This document shows, piece after piece, positions 12,476-24,522 of a stretch of 64,000 nucleotides of DNA. A program made the translations under genes and the position numbers. Below the pieces are notes generated by a model, which worked only from the letters and a program-made list of their open reading frames with translations, was not told the DNA's origin and made no database searches. Location: positions 186,001-250,000 of the forward strand of contig JAPFQT010000170.1 in assembly GCA_027627225.1 (NCBI GenBank), read 5' to 3'. Position 1 is the first letter of the stretch, and each line of letters begins with the position of its first letter. Origin of the DNA: Congeria kusceri (Eukaryota > Mollusca > Bivalvia > Myida > Dreissenidae).

Positions 12476-13034
12476 AACGGAGAAAAAATGGGTAATTATG
12501 AACAAATTGAACAAATTGACGTGGTTTTTCCATGCAAATTTACTATTGGCGGACAAACGCTTACCAAGTGAATTTTAGTTCGCAAATTGTTGAATTTATT
12601 ATATATTGTAAACTTCTAATAATGTACAACATATTTCATAGACGGCCTTTAAAATAACTTGTCAATTTAATGACAGTTAATATTACCGTTAGAAGTACAG
12701 TTATTCATGGACAACATGAAACATGAGTAAATCAACACAGTGTTTTTAACAATAGAATGACATTTGTCTTTAAAGCTTTCAGTTTTTAATCGCAGTAATC
12801 ATGAGCGCAAGCAGGCAACCAAATACAATCGGCTATATTGTGGTATTGTTTCGGTTTTGTATTCTTAATTTTAAGACAATTGGCACACATGATGCAAAAC
12901 AATTTAATTTCTAAAGACACATTTTGATTGTTAAAATGCGGAAACAATAGAGAGTTCTTTTCATGATAGTACTAACAACGATATTTGCAATAATTTGGTC
13001 GACGGTTGTAGTATAATGAGTATTTGGCCATTTA
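12476..13034. other. Intergenic, nothing recognised
   Basis: AT-rich; no LINE ORF1 candidate is visible upstream of the retrotransposon. Confidence 0.4.
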
Positions 13035-13235
13035 CACTACGTATTACGGCTTCTTCCTGAGATGCACGACGATGATCTGTGATTTACACTATATGATGCT
13101 AGGTCTTGAAATATTGTCGACAAGAAGCGATTAAGCTGAGACTTGTATTCACTTAATGTCATCGTGCCTCAGAAAGTTACAATTATGATGCTCTGTTGAA
13201 CTTCAAACCATTGAGTTGTAACAGGGTATTCACTA
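13035..13235 (+). repeat. Dispersed repeat R, copy 1 (possible LINE 5' region)
   Basis: Shares long words with 38303-38480: ATTACGGCTTCTT, ATGCACGACGA, GATCTGT, ATGATGCTAGGTCTTGAA and GTGCCTCAGAAAGTT. This copy ends about 20-30 bases before the endonuclease frame of the LINE, so it may be that element's 5' untranslated region. The other copy has no LINE behind it. Confidence 0.6.
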
Positions 13236-13251
13236 CTAGTCTTATTGGTAG

Positions 13252-14010
13252 CGGAAACGGCTACATATCTTGGAGTGGAATGTGCAGGGCTTGCTTAATA
13301 AACTAACGGACTCTGAATTCCTTAATTTTATATCTGGCTTTGACATTTTAATATTTTGTGAAACATGGAGTAATAACAGGTCAAACCTTAAAATTAATAA
13401 TTTTGATAATTTCCATTGCCCGAGACCTGAAACAAATAAAAAAACTAAACGCTACAGTGGTGGAATTATTGTTTACTACAAACGTTTTCTCAAAAATCAT
13501 ATAAGTATTGTAGATATTAACCCCAATGGATTATTATGGTTTAAGTTACATCATTCGTTTATAGGAACAGAACGGGATATATTCTTTTGTTGTAGCTATA
13601 TCCCACCAGAAGACTCCACTGTTTATATAAGTGTTTCCTCAACTTTATTTAACTGTGATTTTTTTGAACAAATCAATTCTGATGTCAGAAAATACTGCAC
13701 TGTCGGCGATATTGTCTTAGTAGGGGATTTAAATAGTAGGGTTGGCCTTAAATCAGATGTAATTGAAGATAGTAATTTAGGTCGATATATTGATCTCCCT
13801 GAGTTTGATGCATCTTTCGAATTACCAGCTCGTGCCAGCTGCGATAACATTGTTAACGGTTTTGGTAATAAGTTACTACAGTGTTGCAAAGAGAATTCAA
13901 TATGTATTGTTAATGGTAGACTAGATAATGGGAATTACACGTATCATAATCCTACTGGCAATGGCTCAAGTGTCGTTGATTATGTAATTACAAAATGCAA
14001 GAATATTTAA
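13252..14010 (+). pseudogene. LINE endonuclease domain (frameshifted)
   Basis: The frame is open from 13252, and the recognisable domain begins at WNVQGL near 13276. This is the usual N-terminal block of AP-like LINE endonucleases, with its Asn. The metal-binding Glu is in CETW about 27 residues later, and the GDLN block lies near 13730. The final SDH block is not in this frame: it appears after the frameshift, in the frame of the next entry, at about 14053-14062 (FSDHCP). No ATG precedes the domain in frame, so a few N-terminal residues are missing or a non-ATG start was used. With the split, the enzyme lacks its catalytic His region and is probably inactive. Confidence 0.8.
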
Positions 14011-14065
14011 CAAAATCAGCTCATTTGTCGTTCACGACTTAACTGAATTTTCTGATCACTGTCCC

Positions 14066-16630
14066 ATGGAATTTGAACTGAATTTAGATGTCCGTACTTC
14101 TGATATAACCGATAATAAATATATTGAAAAGATCATATGGGGTCCTCAAAATCCGGATTCGTTTTCCGATATTTTAGAAAATAACAGATGTGTATTTGAT
14201 TGCATTCAAAACAACTTACTTTCAGGTCAAATTGATATTAATGCTTGTATTGAATCATTGTCGAAGTTGGTCTTTGATATATCATTTTCAATACATGGCA
14301 AAGTGTTAAAAAGTACTAAACAAGCTAAAACAAAAAAATCTCCATGGTTTAACGAGACATGTAAATCATACAAAAATTCCTTTTTGCATGCGAAACGAAC
14401 TTTTAAACACAACCCTCAGGAAAACAATAGAATTTATTTCTTACAGCAAAGAAGTGAATATGCTAAACAAAAACGTTATGCTAAATATAATTATAACAAT
14501 AAAGAAAAACATAAATTATCTAATTTGTGTCAACAAAACCCAAATAATTTCTGGAAACACATTAGAAAATGTACTAACAAAACTAATGAGATTTCATCGG
14601 ATGTGTCTTTACAAGACTTCGTGAACCATTTTAAAAATATTTCTAATTCGATTGAAATTTCGGGTTTCAATACTGAAAATGTTAATGAGTTTGATGTAAA
14701 TATCGATGAATTGGATATGGATTTTACGGTCGATGAAGTGGGAAAAACAATACTATCTCTCAAGAAAAATAAAAGTGGCGATCTTGATGGAAATGTTTGT
14801 GACTTTATTATAGATGCAAAACATTTTATTGCACCTTATCTTGTGGTTATATTTAAATACATTTTTACTAATGGTAGCTATCCTGACGCATGGGCCAAGG
14901 GTATTATTGTCCCTATTCACAAAAAGGGCGATACTAAAAATCCTTCGAATTATCGGGGTATAACTTTAATAAATATTTCAGCTAAATTGTTTTCTCTATT
15001 GATTAGAAACCGAATTAATAAATGGTGTGAAAATAATAAAAAATTTAATGACTCACAATTTGGCTTCATTGACAATCATAGTACAACGGACTGCATTTTC
15101 ATCTTACATTTAATTATCCAGAAAGTTTTAGCATCTAATAACAAATTGTTCTGTGCTTTTATAGATTATGAAAAGGCCTTCGATACTGTAAATCACGATA
15201 TACTATGGATAAAACTGGTAAAATCAGGCCTGAGCTGTAAGATTATAAACATTATCAAATCAATCTATTCAAGCATAAAAGCATGTGTCCGATCTAGCTC
15301 GGACATGGGCTTTTCGGAATTTTTCGACATATCAATTGGCCTAAAACAAGGTGAGCCACTCTCACCCCTTTTATTTATACTTTTTATTAATGATATCCCT
15401 GATTATATTGATATTGTAAATCTATCGGACAAAGATATTGAACAGTTGTCATTGTATCTTCTGCTTTTTGCTGACGACATCGCACTGTTTACCACTAATC
15501 CGAAAAGTCTTCAAGCACAACTTAATAGTACATCGCAATACTCTACATCTTGTGGTTTAAAAATTAATGTTAACAAAACTAAAGTTTGTATTTTTGAAAA
15601 GCGTAAGAGTCGCCATAATTATCAGTGGATTATAAGTGAACAAATCATCGAAATTGTTGACAGTTTTTGCTACTTGGGTGTAAAATTATATTATACAGGT
15701 AGCATGCGATATGCCGTCAAAGTTCTCTCTGATCAGGCCCTGAAAGGATACTATAGTCTTCTTTGTTTATTTAATAATGTCAAAATGGATGTTAAGACTA
15801 AATTATATCTATTTTATTTTATAATTTTATCTATTCTACTGTACGATTCAGAAATATGTGGAATATATAACTTTAAAGAAATTGATACCTTACATTTTAA
15901 ATTTTTGAAAACAATTCTTGGTGTAAAAAAATCAACATCAAATATGGTTGTATTAGGTGAAACTGGCAGATATCCGTTATCAGTGTTGTGTAAAGAAAGA
16001 GCTCTTAAATTTTATGTAAAATTAATGAATAATAAAGACTCTATTATGTATAGAGTGCTTGTAAATCAACGGAATCTAAATGCCTTTTGCTGGTTTAAAG
16101 CATGCAAATCCTACTTTGAAAGTCTGGGAAATGGTGATCTATTTGAAAATCCTAATGTCAACATTAATTCTGCTACAGTGAAACTACGGATCCGTGACCA
16201 GTTCCAACAAACATGGTTCGATTCCATATCAAATATGCCTAAATTATTTTACTACTGTAAATTTAAAAGTAATTTTGAATATGAAGACTATTTAGATTAT
16301 GTATCACATGAAAAATCAAGAATATCCCTTACAAGACTACGTCTGAGCTCACATAATTTAGAAATTGAAACTGGCAGATATACTAATGTAGATCGAAGTA
16401 ATAGAGTGTGTAGATTATGTTCAACAAACACTGTTGAAACTGAATACCATTTCTTGTTATGTTGTACTGCTTTTACTGACATTAGGAAAAAATATCTAGT
16501 ACATACTTCCTGGCCGTCTATAAATATGTTTATTAATTTCATGTCATCGAAGTCTAAACGAAAAATCAGACACATTGCTAAATATTGTCATAATGCTATG
16601 ATTTTACGTGATACATTGCTTGCTGTGTGA
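14066..16630 (+). CDS. LINE reverse transcriptase with C-terminal Cys/His segment
   Basis: The uninterrupted frame of 854 codons makes DNA from the element's RNA at the nicked target (target-primed reverse transcription). In order it shows a pre-RT linker with WFNETCKSYK, KNKSGDLDGN near residue 238, IIVPIHKKGD, NYRGITLIN, the FIDYEKAFDTVNHD block near residue 370, GLKQGEPLSPLLF near residue 430, the catalytic FADD near residue 470 and a CYLGVKL block. Near residue 781 is a C-x2-C-x(n)-H-x(3-4)-C segment (CRLC, EYHFLLC). The frame is open upstream of this ATG back into the end of the endonuclease, so the ATG is not the real start. The domain looks intact and the insertion may be fairly young. 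Confidence 0.85.
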   Translation: MEFELNLDVRTSDITDNKYIEKIIWGPQNPDSFSDILENNRCVFDCIQNNLLSGQIDINACIESLSKLVFDISFSIHGKVLKSTKQAKTKKSPWFNETCKSYKNSFLHAKRTFKHNPQENNRIYFLQQRSEYAKQKRYAKYNYNNKEKHKLSNLCQQNPNNFWKHIRKCTNKTNEISSDVSLQDFVNHFKNISNSIEISGFNTENVNEFDVNIDELDMDFTVDEVGKTILSLKKNKSGDLDGNVCDFIIDAKHFIAPYLVVIFKYIFTNGSYPDAWAKGIIVPIHKKGDTKNPSNYRGITLINISAKLFSLLIRNRINKWCENNKKFNDSQFGFIDNHSTTDCIFILHLIIQKVLASNNKLFCAFIDYEKAFDTVNHDILWIKLVKSGLSCKIINIIKSIYSSIKACVRSSSDMGFSEFFDISIGLKQGEPLSPLLFILFINDIPDYIDIVNLSDKDIEQLSLYLLLFADDIALFTTNPKSLQAQLNSTSQYSTSCGLKINVNKTKVCIFEKRKSRHNYQWIISEQIIEIVDSFCYLGVKLYYTGSMRYAVKVLSDQALKGYYSLLCLFNNVKMDVKTKLYLFYFIILSILLYDSEICGIYNFKEIDTLHFKFLKTILGVKKSTSNMVVLGETGRYPLSVLCKERALKFYVKLMNNKDSIMYRVLVNQRNLNAFCWFKACKSYFESLGNGDLFENPNVNINSATVKLRIRDQFQQTWFDSISNMPKLFYYCKFKSNFEYEDYLDYVSHEKSRISLTRLRLSSHNLEIETGRYTNVDRSNRVCRLCSTNTVETEYHFLLCCTAFTDIRKKYLVHTSWPSINMFINFMSSKSKRKIRHIAKYCHNAMILRDTLLAV

Positions 16631-16910
16631 AACTCTGAATATATATATTTGATGTATATATTATAAAAAAGTCATGAGATATGTATGTATATGATTGTGT
16701 ATATATATGATTGTTGTCTGTATGTCTTGGCCATAATCTTTTAAATAATTGTAAATGGCCCAAGGCAATGCTTTTGCCGTTTTTTGCCAATAAACGAAAC
16801 GGTATTTTTCTAACCCCACTAATCCAATTAGAGAGTGAAAGTGTTAATGTGAGTGAATATTTGTGCACTGTTTTACTAATGTCCGTCCCATGTTTTTATA
16901 GTGAGACGCT

Positions 16911-18895
16911 ATAATCAAAAATCGATAAGTGTGATAGATTTGTCTATCTTAGTGCATTCGCTATTTTGACTCTGAAGAAGAAGGTCTTTGGCTTAAAGCT
17001 ATAGGGGTTGGTCACTGGCCATCATCATTTAGATCATTGGGATCATTTAAATCATTTGAATTAACCATCTACATAATAAAGTATATAACTATACCTACGA
17101 GTGATTTATATATCACACCCTACTACAGAGTAATTAAATTTTGATTTAATTGAATAAATATTTTTTTGTATTTTATGATTTCCATTGATTTATAGAGAAA
17201 TGAGAAATATCAGTGAAATAAACTGTTTCATGCGTGTTTTCAATTAATTACAGTAAAGGAGAGACCGTCGACGATGCCGGACTCAAACATGTGAAGTGAC
17301 GTTATTATTTTTGACATCAGGATGTTATGAATCCCAGTTTAACAATTTTTTTTACTCGTAATCATAGAAAATAATTTTTTATACTCGTGGCTTGAACCAT
17401 TTGATAAATTACCACAAACGGAACAGTTATCTGGAATTATTTTGAAATCCAATCAGTGCCCAAGTAGTTTGATAAAGGAGATTTTTTAAAGTTTTCAATA
17501 TAGTCATATAAGGAGACATGACCACGCCCACTGGGGCCATGTTTGTCATCGGACCGAAATCATTTTAGCAAAATGTGTAGAGAACCACCCAAGAAAACAT
17601 TCCTTGATATGATATGAACAGCAACAAAAAGGTTTAGTAGGAGATGTCGTTTACATAATTTTTACTTATAGCAATTGTGACTTAAAGAAAAATGTTTACA
17701 CACGCACGTTCGCTCAACGGACTAACCGCCATTGTATAAGCTCGATAGACTTCAATCAATAGAGCTAAAACAACTATCCATTTTTGTTTCAATAACCGCT
17801 AAAGCTTGAACTTTTCTGTTGGCTCTTCAACACGAATTAAATCATTAATGCGATACATGTACCAGTATCACTTGTATTTTATAGCTTTTGCATAAATATA
17901 ACAATGTATCATGTTTCTACCTGCAACATTGACCTAATAAAGGGGTGACTGTACACATTGTCCTGTCTCCAGTCAACAGGAATTGGCAAGGGTTATCTAG
18001 TTAGTAGTGTATTCCTACGCGCCGAATAGCAACATTGCCCAGAATTACGTGGCAAAAACTGATAAAAAACTGAAATGCATCTGTATTCACTCGAGTTTTT
18101 CGTCGATAAAAACGTCGTGTTATCTAGTTTTACAGAGATCCTAGCTTCCATAATGAGTTATAAATCCGCACACGTATGGCATACTCGATAAAGGTGAAAA
18201 ACAACATCTTCCTGCCATTCCATTTGAAAACGATTGATGTAATTCTTATTCTTTCTGAATAGACTTTCTTCAATCAAAAACAAAATAACAATTTAGTCAA
18301 GAAATAAATAATCTTTATATAAATGTTCGTTGAGATGTTATTAAAACTGAACGAAGAGTAGATCTATAAATTTCATAAATCTTGGTCAAGATGTTCTCCA
18401 CCAGCAATCCGAGTACATTCTATAAAATTGGAATTTAAATGGGATTCATCTCACCGGTTCAATTCCAGTCAAACATTCCATACACATTTTTATTTAAATG
18501 TTATTAACATAATCCATCCAAAACACTGAAACACTAACTATTGTATTCCGATTGCTGTTATTTAAAATTCCAACACACTCGCGTCCTAGTTTGTACTGTG
18601 TAAACTTCAAACTCAGCCGAATGACGTAGGCGTGACGCAATGCAACTTTCAAAAATCGATGTCTGGGTTATTGTGGCTACTGTATACTAATTCTTGTTCA
18701 TGAATATATTGGCGTCAGCAAATTTTATTTGATTATTTTAAATGTTAGAGATTGCTGGTAAGAAACAGAGGACTATTTTGTCGGGAAAATACGCATACAT
18801 GCTAGCGAGGCTTGTCATAAAAGATAATAGTTTTGATCTAAACCTTTAATTAAACTGCTTTTACAATGCAAATGAGTAGAAAACAGGATACATAT
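16911..18895. other. Intergenic, nothing firm
   Basis: A segment near 16970-17010 reads CTGAAGAAGAAGGTCTTTGG, a type of motif I have seen at repeat ends, but I cannot assign it. The rest is AT-rich without a supportable gene. Confidence 0.35.
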
Positions 18896-19036
18896 AATAC
18901 ATGGTAGGTGCCGTGAAGGAGAAAGTTTATCCGGTTCGGCCCGAAAACAAAAATAGGGCTCGCTAAAGCTCGCTCTAGTTTCATTTTCTAAGCCTCGCCG
19001 GATAAGCTTTATCCATCCCGGCACCAACCATGTATT
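18896..19036. mobile_element. Small fold-back element
   Basis: 18-base ends match in inverted orientation with one mismatch (AATACATGGTAGGTGCCG at 18896-18913 and its complement at 19019-19036). Inner complementary words follow (AGTTTATCCGG and CCGGATAAGCTT). The 141-bp unit can fold on itself and has no gene. Confidence 0.6.
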
Positions 19037-19329
19037 CTCTATGTATACGTTTTCAAAAGAACATTATCAACCGATCTAAAGGACACAGTGAAACACAGAG
19101 TATGGTTTTGTCTTACACCCGTTTTGAGTTGTACCTAGCTTAATGATGGCAATCTGGACGATATGTTTCCAAGTGTCACAAATTTTTTTTTTTTTTGCGA
19201 TTTCTTACATCATTAAAATAGCTAAATCACTTTTGAAGCTAAATAATATGTTGGTAAACAGTTTTAAATTTGCTAGCAGAATCTTTAAATTTAAATACTT
19301 TCAAGGCTCCTTATGAGCCCTGGGTTTAT

Positions 19330-19450
19330 CGATTCCTACATGTATGCAACGTATCCTTCCAAGGCCATTTTTCACATTCGTGTGTGTTGCGTGTGTTTGT
19401 GTTTTGCTGTTTTATTTTGTCGATGGGTCACTTACCTTAAATAAAGAACG
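19330..19450 (+). repeat. SINE-like family S, degraded fragment
   Basis: Contains words also seen in the copies at 37.5 and 39.0 kb, such as CCTTCCAAGGCCATTTT, GTGTTTGTGTTTTGCTG and GGGTCACTTACC. The match is weak and only partial. Confidence 0.3.
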
Positions 19451-21861
19451 ATCTGTTGCTAATACGAGTTCTGCACTTCTGATGCAGCTATAGTTTCACT
19501 ATGTTTAATTTTTAATAAATATACAATGTTGATGTAAAGAGGATACTTCATGTAATATTCGCTGTTGGTTACCTGGCCTCATGGTAACGAACGGACAAAC
19601 AGCTTGACGAAAAGTGCCGAGAACATGATTTACATGCTCCTCGCTGTTAACTTGGAAACCTGCTTTTTTATGAGGTAGCTGAATATGCTGCTCCTCTCCT
19701 AAATTATATTATCTCGCTATGCTTTCTGTATCGGGATGACCTAACACGATTCGCTAGATTTGTCCCGGATGGAAGCCAATGTACCCAAACTTGCCGCCAT
19801 TTTTTCTCGAATTAATTGTATCTGCGTTCATTGTATGAATGGTGGTATTATGGCCACATAACTTGTGTGGGGAATTGTCATGTAATTATTTCTACGGCCA
19901 ATCTCCCCCTACCTCTGATTTAAGTAGGGCAGTTGTCAGTTACTGGAATAGGTATGTGCACTTAGTGCTGGTAAACCGCTTAGATCGACTAAGCTTGCCC
20001 AGGAAAAGTGTGAGGTTACATGTAACTGACCGCCGTTATATAAATGAAATACTGTTAAAAACGGCGAACAACACACAAACAAACTGATTCTTTCAAAGCT
20101 AGAAATGAACACTTGCAAGACGGTCTGCTCACACTTCTCGATTGATCCGGTCTCTATACGTCAGTCGTGCTTAGTTGTTATATGTGCTTATAATCCATTT
20201 TAAGTGTAAAGCATTGCCATTGTGATTTCGATAAGCGAATTCAATATATTTGGCTGACTTTTAAAATTCTCCGTCGAAATATAATTATCATATATTATTG
20301 CACAACACGTTTTTGAGGAAACTATTGATCAAAAGTAAATGAAGCGGCGTATGGTATGATTTTTTTTACCCAAATTACCCAAATTATTTCGATGTGTGTG
20401 TGATATTTTCGCGCTATATTCGTGAATACTAATTTCAGATTAATTGCTACCTTTATAACATTGCGTTACGTTTGATCTAAATAATGGCACATCATAAACA
20501 ATATTCCATTTAAAAATCCACTTGCTATAATGCATTTAGATAAAAGACCAAGACCATGTCTATAAACGTGTGCATATATTTATTGAGTATCGACTGCTTT
20601 AGGAAATAATAAACTATTTTATTTTACTTTCTATACCAACATACTTGAACAGTTTGAAATATTCCTTCAACAAATACCCAAACATAAAGAAATTCAGCTT
20701 AACCGAATGCTTTCTGATAATTCGTTATGTCAGTAGATATACACGTGACAGTCGGACAAACGTAATAACGGTTGAATAATAATTCGGTCGGATGGACGGG
20801 AAACAAAGCGGCCACTACGACAAAAAGGTCCCCCTATGCGGAACACAAAACAAAAACAATACATGGAACATAATTATGTTTGAAGTTTTGTTCTATAACA
20901 AAAGCAAACTATCAGACATGAATTGACAAGTAAGTAAACAAACAAAAATTCGTGTCGGATGCTGGCTTTAAAAACAGAAAACAGTCAACGGAATACTAGT
21001 AAAACAAAAAACATTAGTTCTTATTATTAAAAATGTCAATACACAAAAGGTTTAACATTTAAAAAATGCCACAAGAGATAACAACTCATACAAAGTACCT
21101 AGATAAACATCTTAAACTTCCTGCAGTTGTTGTTTGTTATGTTCTCAATCCTTGCAAAATCTGTAATTTCCAAATGTGTACATCCCTGTAAACAAAGGGT
21201 GTTTCTCAAATGTATTTAAAAAGCGGGTGTGTCTAAATTATTTTAAACCACGCATTCAACCGATATGATTTCAAAACAGATACACCTGTTTTGTACCTTT
21301 GAAGGGTTTTCTCGTGAATACAGAGTTGTCAGTAGACCTTCCATTGACACACCGTATCTGATTGAAACACCACTCAACAAGATGACAAGATTGAAGATTT
21401 GAAACTCTTTGTTTATTGTTTTTCTTCTGCCGATATACAAATTATTTCCTTATGTTTTGTGCTCTACATATTTTGAAACATGTTTATTAGGGAATTTTAA
21501 GTTAGTTTACCTACAACTTAAGGGTGCGTAAATTATTTTTAACTGGGAAGGAATGAAATGTAAATTACAAACTGTACATGTAAATAGTTGAAATATTGCT
21601 TCCGAAATGTGTGAAGCGAACCATTCGAATTGTATACCTGGTTAACACAAATAATTTATCCAGAAATCTAGGACATGAATTGTGTTATGAAAGAATCGGG
21701 AATATTCAGGGTCGTTTGATTTATTTTGATAGTTGTTTAAAAATCGTATACTAATGGTACTACACAAAGTGTGCACTACTTTATTACAATTATTTAAATG
21801 CCACACAGTCGATTTTAGTTATGTTCATGATAAAGAGGCAATCTGTTCCATTTTGAAATGT
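19451..21861. other. Intergenic with one repeat fragment
   Basis: Around 20740-20830 there is a GTCGGATGGACGGGAAACAA stretch like the GGAC-rich tails of the repeats at 9.97 and 45.8 kb. Nothing else is recognised. Confidence 0.35.
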
Positions 21862-21960
21862 TCTGAGCCATTGCGGTTGTATACACGTTTAAACTCCATG
21901 AAACGGCCAATCCCGACTAAGGAGTTTAAACGTGTAGCCGATCATCAAATCTGGCTCAGA
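21862..21960. repeat. Nested inverted repeat (hairpin)
   Basis: An inner perfect 15-base stem (ACACGTTTAAACTCC at 21883-21897 with its complement at 21921-21935) sits inside an outer perfect 9-base stem (TCTGAGCCA at 21862-21870 and its complement at 21952-21960). The loop is 23 bases. Function unknown. Confidence 0.7.
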
Positions 21961-23171
21961 TGTTATCACAATACACTGTACATGCAAATAAAGACTAATA
22001 ACCTTATTATTAAATTCTTTGAAGTAATAGGTAGAAATACTTGACAGTTAAATAACACAAATAAAGTTAAATCAAGCTTCTTATCAACCTTAATGAAAAC
22101 AATCGTAGAATTAAGCCATAAAATGGTTTTACATGATGTCATGACATTTTATTTTAAGATTCCCTAGCACTGTCTTCTTTGTGAGTTGTGTGTGTGTGTG
22201 AGGTTCTGCGAGTGTTTTGAGAAATGTGTGAACAAGGTACACAGTCAATGTCATAATCACACTAATATACGTTTAACACTTGATACTTGTGACACAGAAC
22301 TGTTAGTAATTAATTTTATGTTGAGTCATTCAAATTGTTGAATTCCAGTTGAATGTGAACTTATTTTTGCCATAGGTTTGAAATAAAAAACATATCGAGT
22401 TTGCAATCCATGATAGTATCTTATTCATTTCCACTACTTTCTAAATTATTAGTAAACTCAGAGACGTGCAGGGCACCAGAGAAAGGCGTATTCTAATATA
22501 TGTTCTCGTATTTCATTATTTTAACGCTCTTATTTGACACCAAATGTATGAGTTCATTGTCGCCATTTATTAACCAACATGTTTATTTGTTATGGTATTG
22601 TATTTGTGACAACAAAGCTGCAGTTGATTTCACTAAGTTATCCATAGAACGTGTATAATTCGATAGTAAAAGTGTATATCTAACTTGGCCTCGAAGTACA
22701 TGGAATACCAATCTCTAGACAGTATATGACTATACGAGGCAAACTTAGTATATACTGTTACATGGTGCATTAGTTTTTTTACAGGATTAAATACGTCGTA
22801 TTTCAAACAACCAAATATAAAAGTCATACACTAAACTTGTGCACAGGTTGAGTAGTTTTTTTAACATTTGCTAATCTTGCAAATATCGTCAGAATACATT
22901 CCCATGCAGCGTGTTTATTACGTTTTGTTTTTTACATATTGTGTCAATGATATACACCCATCATTCTGTATGCTATGTTCATGTGTACACAATCTAATTG
23001 TGTATTGCTTTTGACCTCTTATCTACAAACAAGTGTACCAATAACATGATGTATGGCAAATGAAACATAACTTCCTCGCACAGCAATGTACAGTATAAAG
23101 TGTACGTATGTAAAGAGGCCAGATATGCGATACATTACATGTGTAGGAATTCCGTTTTCGGCGAGGATAAG
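21961..23171. other. Intergenic, nothing recognised
   Basis: AT-rich; no supportable gene or repeat. Confidence 0.4.
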
Positions 23172-23640
23172 CTTAAAAGGACATCACACCGTTTTGGGCA
23201 AAAATATGCTTAAAAAGATATTGCATTGCAATTATCATAATTAAATTACGAACGGTAGGGATACTTATTAGCTTATATAGTTTATCTTAGTATCAATGTG
23301 TATTCAACGTCAAAATAATGCATAAATATATCGTGAAAACAGCTAGCATTAATTGTTTTCAAAATATCATTCTAACATGACACGCCCAGACTGTTCTAAA
23401 AACAAAGAACACAGTTACAGTTGTAAAACTTCCCATAAACTGCGCAAAACTAGTAATTTTGATTCTGACGCCATTCGTTCAGTTTTTTTCAATGAAAGTG
23501 ACGTCATTATGAATTAGTATCAACGAATGACCTCATTTGTACCAGCGGCGACGCGCGTTCGAACATTCGCGCGGGGAGATAGGCGGTGCAAACATCTAAG
23601 ATTATTTCTGAATAAAGGTTAAATAGCAATCATACGATTT
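23172..23640 (+). mobile_element. Probable degraded relative of the TIR/tRNA-like element
   Basis: The left end TTAAAAGGACATCACACC followed by GTTTTGGGCAAAAA resembles the left end of the element at 7498. About 390 bases later is a GTTCGAAC B-box-like site in a GC-rich hairpin (CGCGCGTTCGAACATTCGCG), at a similar distance as in the 7.5-kb copy. I could not find the right inverted end, so the assignment is tentative. Confidence 0.35.
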
Positions 23641-24129
23641 ATACTTTGTTTCCATTTTGCAAAACCTTTGAGATCGATCCCCACCGCTTTGCGACATATT
23701 TTGTCAATGCTGCGTAACAGGGGACACTGTAAGGAGTTAGACATCTTGATAAATAGCAAAGTATTTTTACCATGTCTGAATTAGTTCGATTAGTTGTATG
23801 TACGTATCCACCGATATGTACATGCGCCATTCTCATCTTATTAGAGGGATATCCGTATACTTTTAATGTTCATTATGGCTAGCAAAAATAACTATTTGTT
23901 CATTATTACGATAAATTCTGACCATTGTAAATCGGATATCTTTCTTTCCAAACAGTGAACAATAAATCCTACACTGCATCTGTAAACTTCGGATGTTGTT
24001 AAAGTGTAACGACTGGGTTTCAAATATACAACTGGGCTCACATTACGTCAGAGATTTTGTGTTGTTGTTTTTTTTATTTGTTGTTTAACGGAAAGATTCT
24101 GAAGAGATGGGAAAAAATAAAAGCGAAAT

Positions 24130-24505
24130 TTATTAGCTTTGAACAAAAAAAAAAAAGAAAAAAAAAGTACGATTTTTTAAAATGTTTATTTTTGACTTGT
24201 TATTCAATGATTTCGATTAAAATTCTGTCTTTATAATTTTCTTCTAATTTGTAATGTAGCACATTGATAGACTTGGATAATTCACCTCAATTGTAAATCT
24301 CACGAGCACTATATCATTGCGGGTACATTATATAGTATTTAAGTATCCAATATGTAAATTAATGTTGATATTTAATGATGAACGATTATTCTGTAAATAA
24401 TCGTCTGTTAAAGATGATTGGGCAGCTTGTAAACATTCAGACATCAGGCTTGATAAAATAAACATTTAATAAATATCGTACTTTTTTTTTTGTTCAAAGC
24501 TTATA
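24130..24505. mobile_element. TIR element with A/T-tract ends
   Basis: The left arm, TTAGCTTTGAAC, then a long A tract, then GTACGAT, at about 24131-24173, is mirrored on the other strand at about 24476-24505. The 300 bases between hold no gene. This looks like a small non-autonomous element, or two inverted A-tailed inserts. Confidence 0.45.
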
Positions 24506-24522
24506 ATGTTCGCTTTTATTTT

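Larger units (their letters stand above)
13252..16910 (+). mobile_element. Nearly complete non-LTR retrotransposon (LINE)
   Basis: An AP-type endonuclease, a reverse transcriptase and a C-terminal Cys/His segment follow in order on the plus strand. Only one frameshift, near 13988-14008 inside the endonuclease, separates two otherwise continuous frames. After the stop at 16630 there is a 3' region of roughly 280 bases with a possible AATAAA near 16790 (GCCAATAAACG). No poly-A tail or target-site duplication is obvious, so the 3' end is a guess. No ORF1 is seen upstream, so the copy may be 5'-truncated. The domain set and motif style fit the CR1/L2/Jockey side of the LINE tree. The closest relative in the window is the fragment at the right edge. 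Confidence 0.85.

Noticed and set aside
16970..17010. Penelope-like element end or ribozyme
   Set aside because: The CTGAAGAAGAAGGTCTTTGG word is only reminiscent of repeat ends; no hammerhead core (CTGATGA) and no coding domain nearby.
21733..22044. 103-codon ORF
   Set aside because: Overlaps a nested hairpin, which explains part of its composition; no domain or splice context.
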